From JAFDVL01 sp031371805 (GTDB lineage Bacteria > Acidobacteriota > Blastocatellia > RBC074): a stretch of 17,412 bases of DNA. The stretch's first letter is position 1; each line of letters opens with the position of its first letter. The notes beneath the pieces were generated by a model. It was not told the origin of the DNA, did no database searches, and worked only from the letters and a program-made list of their open reading frames with translations. Shown in pieces: positions 1 to 7,180 of the stretch. Where the stretch lies: the NCBI GenBank assembly GCA_031371805.1, contig JANMKB010000496.1, forward strand, positions 1 through 17,412. Direction: 5' to 3'. A program made the translations under genes and the position numbers.

Positions 1-1250
1 TAGACTCCTCCTCCATTAGTTCCAGCATAGATGGTTGTTCCATTTACAGCCAGAGCCGTCACAAGCTGATTAGTCAGTCCTGTATTTATAGCCGTCCAAG
101 TCATCCCATTGTCGGTCGAACGATAAACTCCTCCTCCGTAAACCCCGGCAGTGACGGTTGTCCCGTTTACTACGAGCGCTGAAACATTTGGATTGTTCAG
201 CCCTATACTCATTTCCTTCCAGGTCGTACCATTGTCAGTCGAACGGAACAAGCCTCCAGTAATTCCAGCAAAGATGGTTGTTCCGTTTGCTGCTAAAGCT
301 TTTACATATTCCTCACCCAGTCCTGTATTTACCAGTGTCCAAGTCGTTCCATTGTCGGTCGAACGGTAGACTCCTCTTCCAGGAGTCCCGGCAAAGATGG
401 TAGTTCCGTTTACTGCGAGAGCCGTTACATCCTGATTAGTCAGTCCTGTATTTAAAGCCGTCCAAGTTGTTCCATTGTCGGTCGAACGATGGACTCCTCT
501 TTCACCGACAAAGATGGTGGTTCCGTTTACTGCGAGAGCCCCTACACTCACATTGGGTATCCCTGTTTTCACAACCGTCCAAGTCGTTCCATTGTCGGTC
601 GAACGGTAGACTCCTCCTCCATTAGTTCCAGCAAAGATGGTTGTTCCGTTTATTGCGAGAGCCTCTACATACTGCGCTCCTGTATTTACAGCCGTCCAAG
701 TCGTTCCATTGTCGGTCGAACGGTAGACTCCTCCTAGGAAAGTCCCGGCGAAGACCGTCGCCCCATTCGCCGTAAGAGCATGCACATTCTTATTGATTAG
801 CCCTGTATTCACAGCCGTCCAGGTTATTCCATTGTCGGTCGAACGGAAGATTCCCCCCATAGAAGTTCCAGCAAAGATGGTGGTCGTGTTTACCGTCAGG
901 GCAATCACAGACTGGTCACTCAGTCCTGTATTTATCCAGGTTGTTCCATTGTTGTCTGAACGGAGAACCCCTCTATTTGTAGCAGCAAAGATCATCGTTC
1001 CTTTTACCGCCAGAGAATAGCACCTTAGATTCGTCATTGTGTTTACAGCCGTCCAGGTCATTCCATTGTCAGTTGAACGGAAGATTCCCCCGTAATTTTC
1101 ACCATAATAATTTGCCCCATAATCAGTTCCAGCAAAGATCGTTGTTCCGTTTGCTGCTAAAGCATGCACAAATGGGTCGGTCATCCCAGTGTTTACAGCA
1201 ATCCAGGTTATGCCGTTGTCAGTTGAACGGAATACTCCTCCGTTAGTCCC
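1..1250 (-). repeat. Coding tandem repeats, Asp-box units of 117-123 bp
   Basis: The R codon of the RS(T/D)(D/N)NG core falls at plus-strand high coordinates 1229, 1079, 962, 845, 722, 605, 488, 365, 245 and 122. Spacings are therefore 150, 117, 117, 123, 117, 117, 123, 120 and 123 bp, all multiples of three. Each unit reads roughly RSTDNGTTWTAVNTG, a variable turn, then ALAVNGTTIFAGT-GGG-VY. The 150-bp unit carries an Asn/Tyr/Gly-rich insertion (near 1090-1125). A degenerate half unit (GGAVAALLSTGTALFAGTNGG) precedes the first Asp box. DNA identity between units is high, not just protein similarity, which suggests recent duplication or gene conversion. The repeats continue past the left edge. 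Confidence 0.93.
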
Positions 1251-3773
1251 GGCAAAGAGTGCTGTTCCTGTTGATAAAAGTGCTGCAACGGCTCCGCCTG
1301 TGGGCCCCGTTTGTTCCCAAGGAGCTTCCGGCGGCGCTGCTGTCACAGTGATCGTTACATTCTTGGTTGTGCTTAGGCTAGGTGCTCCGTTATCTGTAGC
1401 GGTAAAACTTATTGTGTAACTACCTATCTGATTTGCTACTGGCGTCCACATGAATTGCCCCTGACTGAACACGGCTCCGGTCGGCAACCCGCTCGTCGTA
1501 ACCACCAGAAGCTGTCCCTCATCAGGATCAGATGCCATCACGCTGAAACTCAACTTCGTTCCCACCGTCACCGTCTGCGCGCCCGGCACAACCAACACAG
1601 GCGGGCGATTACTCGCTTCCGAGGGCAGCGCCAAATCAGGCGTCACAATCGTCAGGCCATTGATGACCGGGTTGATGCCGCTGCGTTGCACACGATCTAC
1701 GCGCCCATTCGGTCGGGTGTAGCTCACATCAATGGTGAGTTGATCGCCCTGACGCACGGGCACTTCGCGCACGATGAACGCGCCGTTGCCGTCCGTCGTG
1801 GTGGCTTGCCCGCGCATCTGCACTGACGCATTGCGCACGGGCGTCGTTTTATCGCTGTCGGTGACGCGCCCGACGATAGTGGTGGACGTAGACGGAATCG
1901 CTACAAAGTAATACGTCATCTCGGTGATCGCATTGACAGCGGTTTCAATCTGCTGCCCATCGGCGCTGACCGTCGCTGCGCCAATGTCAATAAAGGTTCC
2001 GATAGTCGGACTGCCTGTCTTTTGATCCAGTTTGTAGAGCCGTGCCTGACTCCCTGCGGTCAGTTTGTCGGTGTTCGAAAAGATCAGTTTCCCGCCCGGC
2101 GTCAGTGTCGTTCCGATGGGCGTGATCTGCACGATGACGGAACTGAAAATACTGGGCGGCAACGGCGCAGGCGTTTGGCTGTTTTCGACAATCGTCAAAT
2201 ACAACGGGCCTGACGGCACACCGGTTGGAAAAGTCGCCTTCGCGCCGGGCGGAATGACAAATTGAACGTCAGTGGCCGCTTCGGTTGTTGTGGCGCTGAC
2301 GCTCACGGCTGCTTCTGCGACGAGGCTGCTGCCGGTGCTGACGGGGATCGCTGTGCCAGTGGCTTGCTGCAAGGCAATGGGACGCCCAAATGGATTGTCA
2401 CGTCCTGCTGTGACCTTCTGGCTGAGCGTGACTTTGGGGAACGGCGGTACCGCGATAGTCGTCGCGTCCACTTCCACCAACGCCGTACCGGCAGTCACAT
2501 CCGGCAGAATGAACGTACCTTCGCTGTTGGTGGTCGCGCTGATTGGCGTGCCGGAAAGACGCTCGGCTACGCCATTGAGCGGTTGCCCCGATGTGTCTAC
2601 GACCACACCGCTGAGCGAAGTGCGCACGGTCAAATTGCTGCTGCTTCGTCCTTCGCCCTGTGCGGTGCGTACGGTGACGGGGCCGCCGACTGCGCCAAAG
2701 GGAACCACGATCTGAAGCTGTGATAACGATGCTGCTGTCACGCGCGCTTCAACTCCGCCAATGCGCACCAGATTGCCTGCGGGCGTGGCTGCAAAGCCAT
2801 TGCCATTGATGGTCAAGGTTTGTCCGGCCAAGACGCTGGCGGAACTGAAGCTGAGAATCTGTGGCGCATTGGTGCCTGCTGTTGCGCCCATTTCGATTTC
2901 GGGCAAGTTGGAAGCCGAGCCGTTTTTCACCAGCACCGAAAAACTCATTCGCCCCACCCCGAACAGGTCGCGGGGCAATTCCACATTGATTTGATCTACG
3001 CCCACATAGAACGCATGTTTCCCGACATAATCGGGCGTCAATTCGCGTCCGCCCATCAGGATGTGAACATTCTCGTTGAGATTGCCATCTTTGTTTGGAT
3101 CATCTGCGCCGCGCACCCCAGTGACAAACAAGATCAGAAAGATACGGTCAGTAGGTGCGCCCGGATTGATGGCTTTGGGAACAGGTTTGCCAGTCGCAGA
3201 ATCAATCTCTCCGACTGGCTCAGGAACCTGTTGCCCATTGGCGAGGACTCTGGTCAGGTACGCTGAAGGGACGCCATTGCCTTCACTGTTGGCAGTGAAA
3301 ATTGCGGGTGCTGTTTGTCGTACCTGGATTGTTCCGGTCGAGACGGTGCCATCGCCTGCTGTGATTTGCACGGTCGCTATGCCCGGCGTGATGCTGGCCG
3401 GAATCAGGTAATTGACCTGTGTTGGCGAGACATAAAACAACTCTGAGAGAACGCCATTGATGCGCACCGTCGTGCCTCCCAGCGTCGTCGGCAACGGAAC
3501 TGAGGGCGCGGATACGGTCTGGGTGGCGAGTTGTGTCCCAAAGGCCGAGGCGATGCCATCGGGTGCGAGCGCGTTGGGATCGTAGCTGGCCGCAGAGACG
3601 GTGGTCACAGGAAGACTGGTTTGTGCAAATACTGGCCGCAACGCACAAGATGCGAAAAGCAACAATACCGCCAGTGCTGAAGAGAATAGGCGGCGGCAGT
3701 TAAATGCGAAAGTGAAAGCGACCAAAGAAATCTTGGTCATGCCAAGCTTATCTGGGGTATTGATTGCGTGCAT
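1..3773 (-). CDS. Large secreted multidomain protein with TIGR03437-like, Ig-like and Asp-box repeat modules (3' end outside window)
   Basis: I translated this frame line by line from the ATG at 3771-3773 to base 1. It is open throughout, giving about 1257 residues with no stop. AAGGAGG lies just upstream of the ATG. Residues 1-50 form a signal peptide (hydrophobic run, then PVFA before Q51). Residues 58-282 resemble the TIGR03437 Solibacter domain (ASYDPNALAP, RINGVLSELFYVSPTQVNY). Residues 303-382 look like IPT/TIG. Residues 387-437 and 633-680 look like carboxypeptidase-regulatory modules (LSGVVVDTSGQP, VGRVTDSDKTTPVRNASV). Residues 722-815 look like an Ig/cadherin-type module. From about residue 825 to the edge there are ten units with the Asp-box motif S-T-D-N-G-x-T-W, as in BNR/sialidase-type propellers. 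The likely role is extracellular or surface adhesion or binding. No catalytic site is visible and the substrate is unknown. Codon use shifts toward A/T from about base 1440 onward. Confidence 0.9.
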   Translation of the reverse strand, partial: MHAINTPDKLGMTKISLVAFTFAFNCRRLFSSALAVLLLFASCALRPVFAQTSLPVTTVSAASYDPNALAPDGIASAFGTQLATQTVSAPSVPLPTTLGGTTVRINGVLSELFYVSPTQVNYLIPASITPGIATVQITAGDGTVSTGTIQVRQTAPAIFTANSEGNGVPSAYLTRVLANGQQVPEPVGEIDSATGKPVPKAINPGAPTDRIFLILFVTGVRGADDPNKDGNLNENVHILMGGRELTPDYVGKHAFYVGVDQINVELPRDLFGVGRMSFSVLVKNGSASNLPEIEMGATAGTNAPQILSFSSASVLAGQTLTINGNGFAATPAGNLVRIGGVEARVTAASLSQLQIVVPFGAVGGPVTVRTAQGEGRSSSNLTVRTSLSGVVVDTSGQPLNGVAERLSGTPISATTNSEGTFILPDVTAGTALVEVDATTIAVPPFPKVTLSQKVTAGRDNPFGRPIALQQATGTAIPVSTGSSLVAEAAVSVSATTTEAATDVQFVIPPGAKATFPTGVPSGPLYLTIVENSQTPAPLPPSIFSSVIVQITPIGTTLTPGGKLIFSNTDKLTAGSQARLYKLDQKTGSPTIGTFIDIGAATVSADGQQIETAVNAITEMTYYFVAIPSTSTTIVGRVTDSDKTTPVRNASVQMRGQATTTDGNGAFIVREVPVRQGDQLTIDVSYTRPNGRVDRVQRSGINPVINGLTIVTPDLALPSEASNRPPVLVVPGAQTVTVGTKLSFSVMASDPDEGQLLVVTTSGLPTGAVFSQGQFMWTPVANQIGSYTISFTATDNGAPSLSTTKNVTITVTAAPPEAPWEQTGPTGGAVAALLSTGTALFAGTNGGVFRSTDNGITWIAVNTGMTDPFVHALAANGTTIFAGTDYGANYYGENYGGIFRSTDNGMTWTAVNTMTNLRCYSLAVKGTMIFAATNRGVLRSDNNGTTWINTGLSDQSVIALTVNTTTIFAGTSMGGIFRSTDNGITWTAVNTGLINKNVHALTANGATVFAGTFLGGVYRSTDNGTTWTAVNTGAQYVEALAINGTTIFAGTNGGGVYRSTDNGTTWTVVKTGIPNVSVGALAVNGTTIFVGERGVHRSTDNGTTWTALNTGLTNQDVTALAVNGTTIFAGTPGRGVYRSTDNGTTWTLVNTGLGEEYVKALAANGTTIFAGITGGLFRSTDNGTTWKEMSIGLNNPNVSALVVNGTTVTAGVYGGGVYRSTDNGMTWTAINTGLTNQLVTALAVNGTTIYAGTNGGGV

Positions 3774-4028
3774 TGGAAACCTCCTTGGATATACATCTGC
3801 AAATATTTTGTGAATTGACGTTGGGCAAAGAGAGACAGCTAAACAGTTCTGATGACAGGTGTCTTTTTCATCTTACACTACCAAAGGCGTGAAATTGCGA
3901 AAAAAGGGGAAATCGCTCAGAGGCTATTTGAAAAGTTTAGCCCGCGAAGTCGGGCGGCGAGCATAAAGCCCAAGGTGGAGGCGACAGCCGCAACCCTGGG
4001 GACGTCTTTCACAGATAAAATCCTAAAA
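3774..4028. other. Gene-poor region upstream of the large secreted protein gene
   Basis: No credible coding sequence was seen. It holds the ribosome binding site of the leftward gene (AAGGAGG on the minus strand, about 3780-3787), presumably its promoter, and the REP-like hairpins at 3940-4001. On the minus strand TTGCCC, a 17-base spacer and TATTTG can be read upstream of that gene, but the match to the sigma-70 consensus is weak. An 86-codon plus-strand reading frame starting at 3852 crosses the hairpins and the 3' end of the lectin pseudogene and has no recognisable features. Confidence 0.5.
3940..4001. repeat. REP-like pair of intergenic hairpins
   Basis: GCCCG at 3940-3944 pairs with CGGGC at 3951-3955 across a 6-base loop. 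Just after it, AGCCCAAGGTGGAGGCG (about 3968-3984) can fold imperfectly on CGCAACCCTGGG (3989-4000). The text resembles palindromic repeats scattered between genes in several environmental bacterial groups. It lies just downstream of the lectin pseudogene in that gene's direction, so it could also have acted as a transcript end. Only one copy is visible here, so repeat status is inferred. Confidence 0.4.
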
Positions 4029-4141
4029 TTACTCGAACTCAATCACATAACCAAACGGCGTGAAATGTGTAATGGCGAATTGGATGAAGTCATTCCAGCG
4101 CCCATTGGCTAAATCTCCTACGCGGGTGCCGACCCACATTC

Positions 4142-4146
4142 CTAAG
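4142..4146. repeat. Target-site duplication, left copy (CTAAG)
   Basis: CTAAG directly abuts the left inverted repeat of the MITE-like element and is repeated at 4320-4324. Joining the flanks with one copy kept makes the lectin frame continuous (Asn-Arg-Leu-Gly-Met-Trp), which supports these exact boundaries. Confidence 0.85.
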
Positions 4147-4319
4147 AGCTAGTCTGAAAAGTCGGTTGGTGTGGCTGAAAGCCACAAATTGAGTTAATAA
4201 AGTGTATCGTAAACGTCCCGTTTGCGATTCCAAATGAGCAACAAACGGGACGTTTATTGTACGCTTTTTGATTTGTTGACTTGTCCGCTTCGCGGACTTC
4301 AAGACTTTTCAGACTAGCT
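4147..4319. mobile_element. MITE-like non-autonomous element, 173 bp, inserted in the CTLD gene
   Basis: The ends are perfect 17-bp inverted repeats: AGCTAGTCTGAAAAGTC at 4147-4163 and its reverse complement at 4303-4319. CTAAG occurs immediately outside both ends (4142-4146 and 4320-4324), as expected for a 5-bp target-site duplication. Three internal hairpins are visible: GTGGCT/AGCCAC (4171-4185), a perfect 14-bp stem AAACGTCCCGTTTG (4211-4255), and GTCCGC/GCGGAC (4283-4297). There is no transposase gene inside, so movement would need an enzyme supplied elsewhere. The IS family is not identified. Confidence 0.88.
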
Positions 4320-4324
4320 CTAAG
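4320..4324. repeat. Target-site duplication, right copy (CTAAG)
   Basis: This second copy of CTAAG directly follows the right inverted repeat of the MITE-like element. It encodes part of the Leu codon before the disruption in the minus-strand lectin frame. Confidence 0.85.
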
Positions 4325-4498
4325 CGGTTTTCCTGTCCATTGGAATTGTTTGGCTCACTGATATTCCAATAGCTGAAGTCCCAATTTTCCCCCGTAATCC
4401 ATTGCCAGGCGGAATGGTCAGTATCACTTCGCTTTCCGCCGAGCCATAATTCTCCCGGCGCATCTCGCTCGGAATTCAAGGCCATCACAAACGCTTGC

Positions 4499-4678
4499 TC
4501 ACAGGCCGAAGTGATCGTTGCCAGGTGGCCTTTCATTCCTTTGTAGGTTTGGGTTTCCGCGATCCGCTTCGCATTCGGACGCCAGTTCCACCGTTTCCGG
4601 CGGCAGGTCTTGTAGCAATTCGGCAAACATGGTATCAGGGTCAAGAGGGAGCGATGGTTTCGTATGAGTTGTTTTCAT
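4499..4678 (-). pseudogene. N-terminal fragment of a probable IS4-type transposase
   Basis: A minus-strand frame of 59 codons starts with ATG at 4676-4678. Its first 35 residues include PLDPDTMFAELLQDLPPETV followed by ELASE, which resembles the N-terminus of IS4-like transposases (a DLPPETVELA-type motif before the DNA-binding segment). From about 4574 the frame changes to unrelated residues, because the DNA here belongs in another frame to the lectin gene, and it stops at TGA (4499-4501). The transposase is therefore cut after about 35 codons and fused by position to the 5' end of the lectin remnant. The family assignment rests on this short stretch alone. The DNA up to about 4770 may include the rest of the element's end, but I could not define an inverted repeat. 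Confidence 0.42.
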
Positions 4679-4801
4679 ACCTGACTCATGCCAGACTCTC
4701 GCCCCTTCGCAACTCTTTTCAAAGCACTTACCCCTTAACTTGGCGCAGATGGTACAGGGAGCCGTAGCGACCTGATTGACTCGTAACAGGGATTACATCT
4801 T

Positions 4802-7072
4802 ATGAATGAAACAACCAACCAATGGCAACCAACCGCCTGCATCCTGTGCAGTCTCAATTGCGGCATCGAAGTCGAAGTTAAGGAACGCCAGATAGCTCGT
4901 GTTCGCGGTGACAAAAAACATCCGCTTTCACGCGGTTATTTGTGCCAGAAAGCGCAGCGCTTGAACTTCTATCAGAATCATTCGGATCGGTTAAATTCCC
5001 CGCTGCGTCGCCGCGCTGATGGGACGTTTGAAGAGATTTCGTGGGACACGGCGATTGCAGAAATTGCCGCGAAACTGGTTGCGTTGCGTGACACATTTGG
5101 CGGGGAAACTCTCGCGTATTTTGGTGGTGGCGGTCAGGGCAATCACCTTGCGGGGCCATACGGAAAAGCGATGCGGACGGCGATGGGAACGCGCAATTAT
5201 TACAGCGCCCTGGCGCAGGAAAAGACGGGCGGATTCTGGGTGGATGGTCGTTTGTACGGTCGCCAGAATTGTCATCCCACGGAAGACGTGGAAAACGCCG
5301 AAGTCGCAGTCTTCATCGGCACAAATCCCTGGCAATCGCACGGCATTCGCAATGCGCGCGTCGTCCTCAAAGAAATTCACAAAGACCCGCATCGCAAAAT
5401 GATTGTGATTGATCCGCGCCGCACCGAGACGGCGGATTTGGCGGATTTACATTTGCAAGTAAAGCCGGGAACGGATGCGTTTTTGCTGGCGGCAATTCTC
5501 GCGGTGATCGTGCGCGAAGGCGAAGAAGATCAGGAATTTTTAGCGAAACGAACGATTGGATTTGAGGCAGTAAGAAATGCTCTGCTTGATGTTCCGATTG
5601 AAGAGTATGCTGAGCACACGGGGATTTCTCTGGCAGATATTCAACTCGCTGCGAACTGGATTACGAATGCGAAGACCTGCGCGGTTCGCACTGATCTCGG
5701 CCTCGAACACACGCTCAACAGCACGCTCAATCAATATTTGCGGGCGTTGTTGTATTTAGTGACGGGAAATTTCGGCAAGCCTGGCGCGAATTCTTTTCAT
5801 ACTTCGCTCGTTCCGTTAATGGGACATTCGGCGGAAGGCGAACAGCAAAAGCGTTCTGCTGTAACGGCGTTCCCGTTCATTACTAATTTACTGCCACCAA
5901 ATATTTTGCCCGCCGAAATCGTCAACGAGCATCCGCAACGGACACGCGGATTGCTGGTAGACAGCGCGAATCCGATGGTCACGATGCCGGATACAAACGC
6001 CTATCGTGAAGCCTTTACCAAACTTGATTTACTCGTAGTCATTGATGTCGCGATGACCGAAACGGCGCGGATGGCGCATTACGTTTTGCCCGCTTCGTCG
6101 CAGTACGAAAAATGGGAAGCGACATTTTTCAATGGAGAATTTCCGATCAATGGATTTCATTTGCGCCAGCCGTTGTTTGATCCGTTGCCGGGAACGTTGG
6201 GCGAACCGGAAATTTATACGCGACTGATCCGCGCGATGGGAGCATTGTCTGGTGATTTTGCGGAACTGAAAGCAGCGGCGCAGCAGGGACGCATGATCTT
6301 TGCGGGAGCCTTTCAAAAGTTCATGAAAGCTCAGCCTGAACTGGCGGATTTTGCGCCGATCATTTTATACGAAACGTTGGGGACGACTTTGCCGAATGGC
6401 GCGGCGGCTGCGGCGTATTTATGGGCGACCGCGCATCAATTCGCAACCAAACAACCTGATGCTGTGCGTCGTGCCGGACACACTGGTGAAGGCTTTGCTT
6501 TAGGCGAAGCGTTGTTTGATGCGATCATCACTGAAAATTCCGGCATTATTTTCAGTGTCAGCGAGTACGATGAAACGTGGAATTTTATTCGTCACAAAGA
6601 TGGCTTCATTCATCTGGAAATCCCGGAAATGCTTGCGGCTTTGCGTGAATTGAAACCAACCGTGGAAAACAGCGCCAATGAATTTCCGTATGTGTTAATG
6701 GCTGGTGAACGGCGTTCGTATAATGCGAATACAATCTACCGTGATCCGGCGTGGCGCAGAGATGATCCCGATGGCGCGCTCCGAATTCATCCTGAAGATG
6801 CGGCGGCGCTGGGGTTAAGCGATGGAAGCCTGGCGCGTTGCGAATCAAAGCGCGGCGCCCTTGTGACGCGAGTTGAACTCAATGATTCCATTCGTCGCGG
6901 CGTCGTCACTTTGCCGCACGGTTACGGAATGGAACATCCGAATGCCAACGGTGAGCGGCAATTATCCGGTGCGACGATTAACGAATTAACCGCCGTCGAA
7001 GATTGCGACCCGGTCGCAGGAACTCCGTGGCACAAGCACGTTGCCGTGCGATTATCGGCAGTGAATTCGTAG
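4802..7072 (+). CDS. Molybdopterin-dependent oxidoreductase with N-terminal 4Fe-4S cluster
   Basis: This is a 756-residue enzyme of the DMSO-reductase/formate-dehydrogenase superfamily. Residues C13, C16, C20 and C48 form the N-terminal cluster motif (CxxCxxxC then GYLCQK). The molybdopterin region follows, with the glycine-rich GGGGQGNHLAGPYGKA, then FIGTNPWQSHG and VIDPRRTETADLADLHLQVK with PGTDAFLLAAIL. The C-terminal molybdopterin-dinucleotide-binding domain begins near YVLMAGERRSYNAN and includes RIHPEDAAALGL and LPHGYGMEHP. There is no Tat or Sec signal, so it is probably cytoplasmic. Where formate dehydrogenases have Sec or Cys as metal ligand, the equivalent stretch here is YSALAQEKTGGFW (from Y134), without Cys, Sec or an obvious Ser. 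The substrate cannot be assigned. No separate electron-transfer subunit gene is adjacent; aidB follows 108 bp later on the same strand. The ribosome binding site is weak (AGGGA about 10 bases upstream). Confidence 0.9.
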   Translation: MNETTNQWQPTACILCSLNCGIEVEVKERQIARVRGDKKHPLSRGYLCQKAQRLNFYQNHSDRLNSPLRRRADGTFEEISWDTAIAEIAAKLVALRDTFGGETLAYFGGGGQGNHLAGPYGKAMRTAMGTRNYYSALAQEKTGGFWVDGRLYGRQNCHPTEDVENAEVAVFIGTNPWQSHGIRNARVVLKEIHKDPHRKMIVIDPRRTETADLADLHLQVKPGTDAFLLAAILAVIVREGEEDQEFLAKRTIGFEAVRNALLDVPIEEYAEHTGISLADIQLAANWITNAKTCAVRTDLGLEHTLNSTLNQYLRALLYLVTGNFGKPGANSFHTSLVPLMGHSAEGEQQKRSAVTAFPFITNLLPPNILPAEIVNEHPQRTRGLLVDSANPMVTMPDTNAYREAFTKLDLLVVIDVAMTETARMAHYVLPASSQYEKWEATFFNGEFPINGFHLRQPLFDPLPGTLGEPEIYTRLIRAMGALSGDFAELKAAAQQGRMIFAGAFQKFMKAQPELADFAPIILYETLGTTLPNGAAAAAYLWATAHQFATKQPDAVRRAGHTGEGFALGEALFDAIITENSGIIFSVSEYDETWNFIRHKDGFIHLEIPEMLAALRELKPTVENSANEFPYVLMAGERRSYNANTIYRDPAWRRDDPDGALRIHPEDAAALGLSDGSLARCESKRGALVTRVELNDSIRRGVVTLPHGYGMEHPNANGERQLSGATINELTAVEDCDPVAGTPWHKHVAVRLSAVNS

Positions 7073-7073
7073 C

Positions 7074-7165
7074 GCGGGCTGCCAGCCCGCAAGCTAAAAT
7101 GTTTAATTCTCAATTTTCTCGAAAGACCTCGCTCCATACGCCTCGAACGCGGGCTGGCATCCCGC
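7074..7165. repeat. Inverted pair of REP-like palindromes between the molybdoenzyme gene and aidB
   Basis: GCGGGCTGCCAGCCCGC at 7074-7090 is a hairpin with a perfect 7-bp stem and 3-base loop. GCGGGCTGGCATCCCGC at 7149-7165 is the reverse complement of the first copy with one mismatch. Together they form an inverted pair around 58 bp of A/T-rich DNA, a BIME-like arrangement. The first hairpin begins two bases after the upstream stop codon, so it could also stabilise or end that transcript, though no T-run follows it. Confidence 0.7.
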
Positions 7166-7180
7166 TGTACGAATAAATTT

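Larger units (their letters stand above)
4029..4572 (-). pseudogene. C-type lectin-like domain (CTLD) gene, interrupted and 5'-truncated
   Basis: On the minus strand from about 4572 the frame reads AKRIAETQTYKGMKGHLATI, then TSACEQAFVMAL, ELWLGG, WQWITGENWDFSYWNISEPNN and GQENRL. This is the order of conserved CTLD signatures: GHLATI, the WIGG-like strand, the W-W-I-x-G turn, and the EPNN sugar/calcium-loop motif. The frame is then broken by the inserted element at 4147-4319, which supplies a stop (TGA at 4309-4311). Beyond the element the frame resumes as GMWVGTRVGDLANGRWNDFI, then FGYVIEFE and TAA at 4029-4031, with the WND and final Y-V-I-E-F strand typical of the CTLD end. The 5' end is replaced by a probable transposase fragment. 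A secreted or surface carbohydrate-binding role is likely for the intact ancestor, but the present copy should not make a complete domain. Confidence 0.83.

Noticed and set aside
1..1250. Regular repeats spaced about 120 bp that could suggest a CRISPR or satellite array
   Set aside because: Unit spacing is always a multiple of three, the minus-strand frame is open throughout, and each unit encodes an Asp box; it is coding repeat DNA.
151..2994. Many plus-strand reading frames across the first 3 kb
   Set aside because: They are antisense to a single continuous minus-strand frame with recognisable domains and show only shadow translations of its repeats.
3852..4112. An 86-codon plus-strand reading frame
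   Set aside because: It crosses the REP-like hairpins and is antisense to the conserved lectin C-terminus; no ribosome binding site or family likeness.
4090..4302. A 70-codon minus-strand frame inside the MITE-like element
   Set aside because: It starts in the element and reads the lectin DNA in the wrong frame; it is a by-product of the insertion.
5201..5260. Possible selenocysteine (in-frame UGA) in the molybdoenzyme
   Set aside because: The reading frame has no internal UGA and the expected position encodes ordinary residues.
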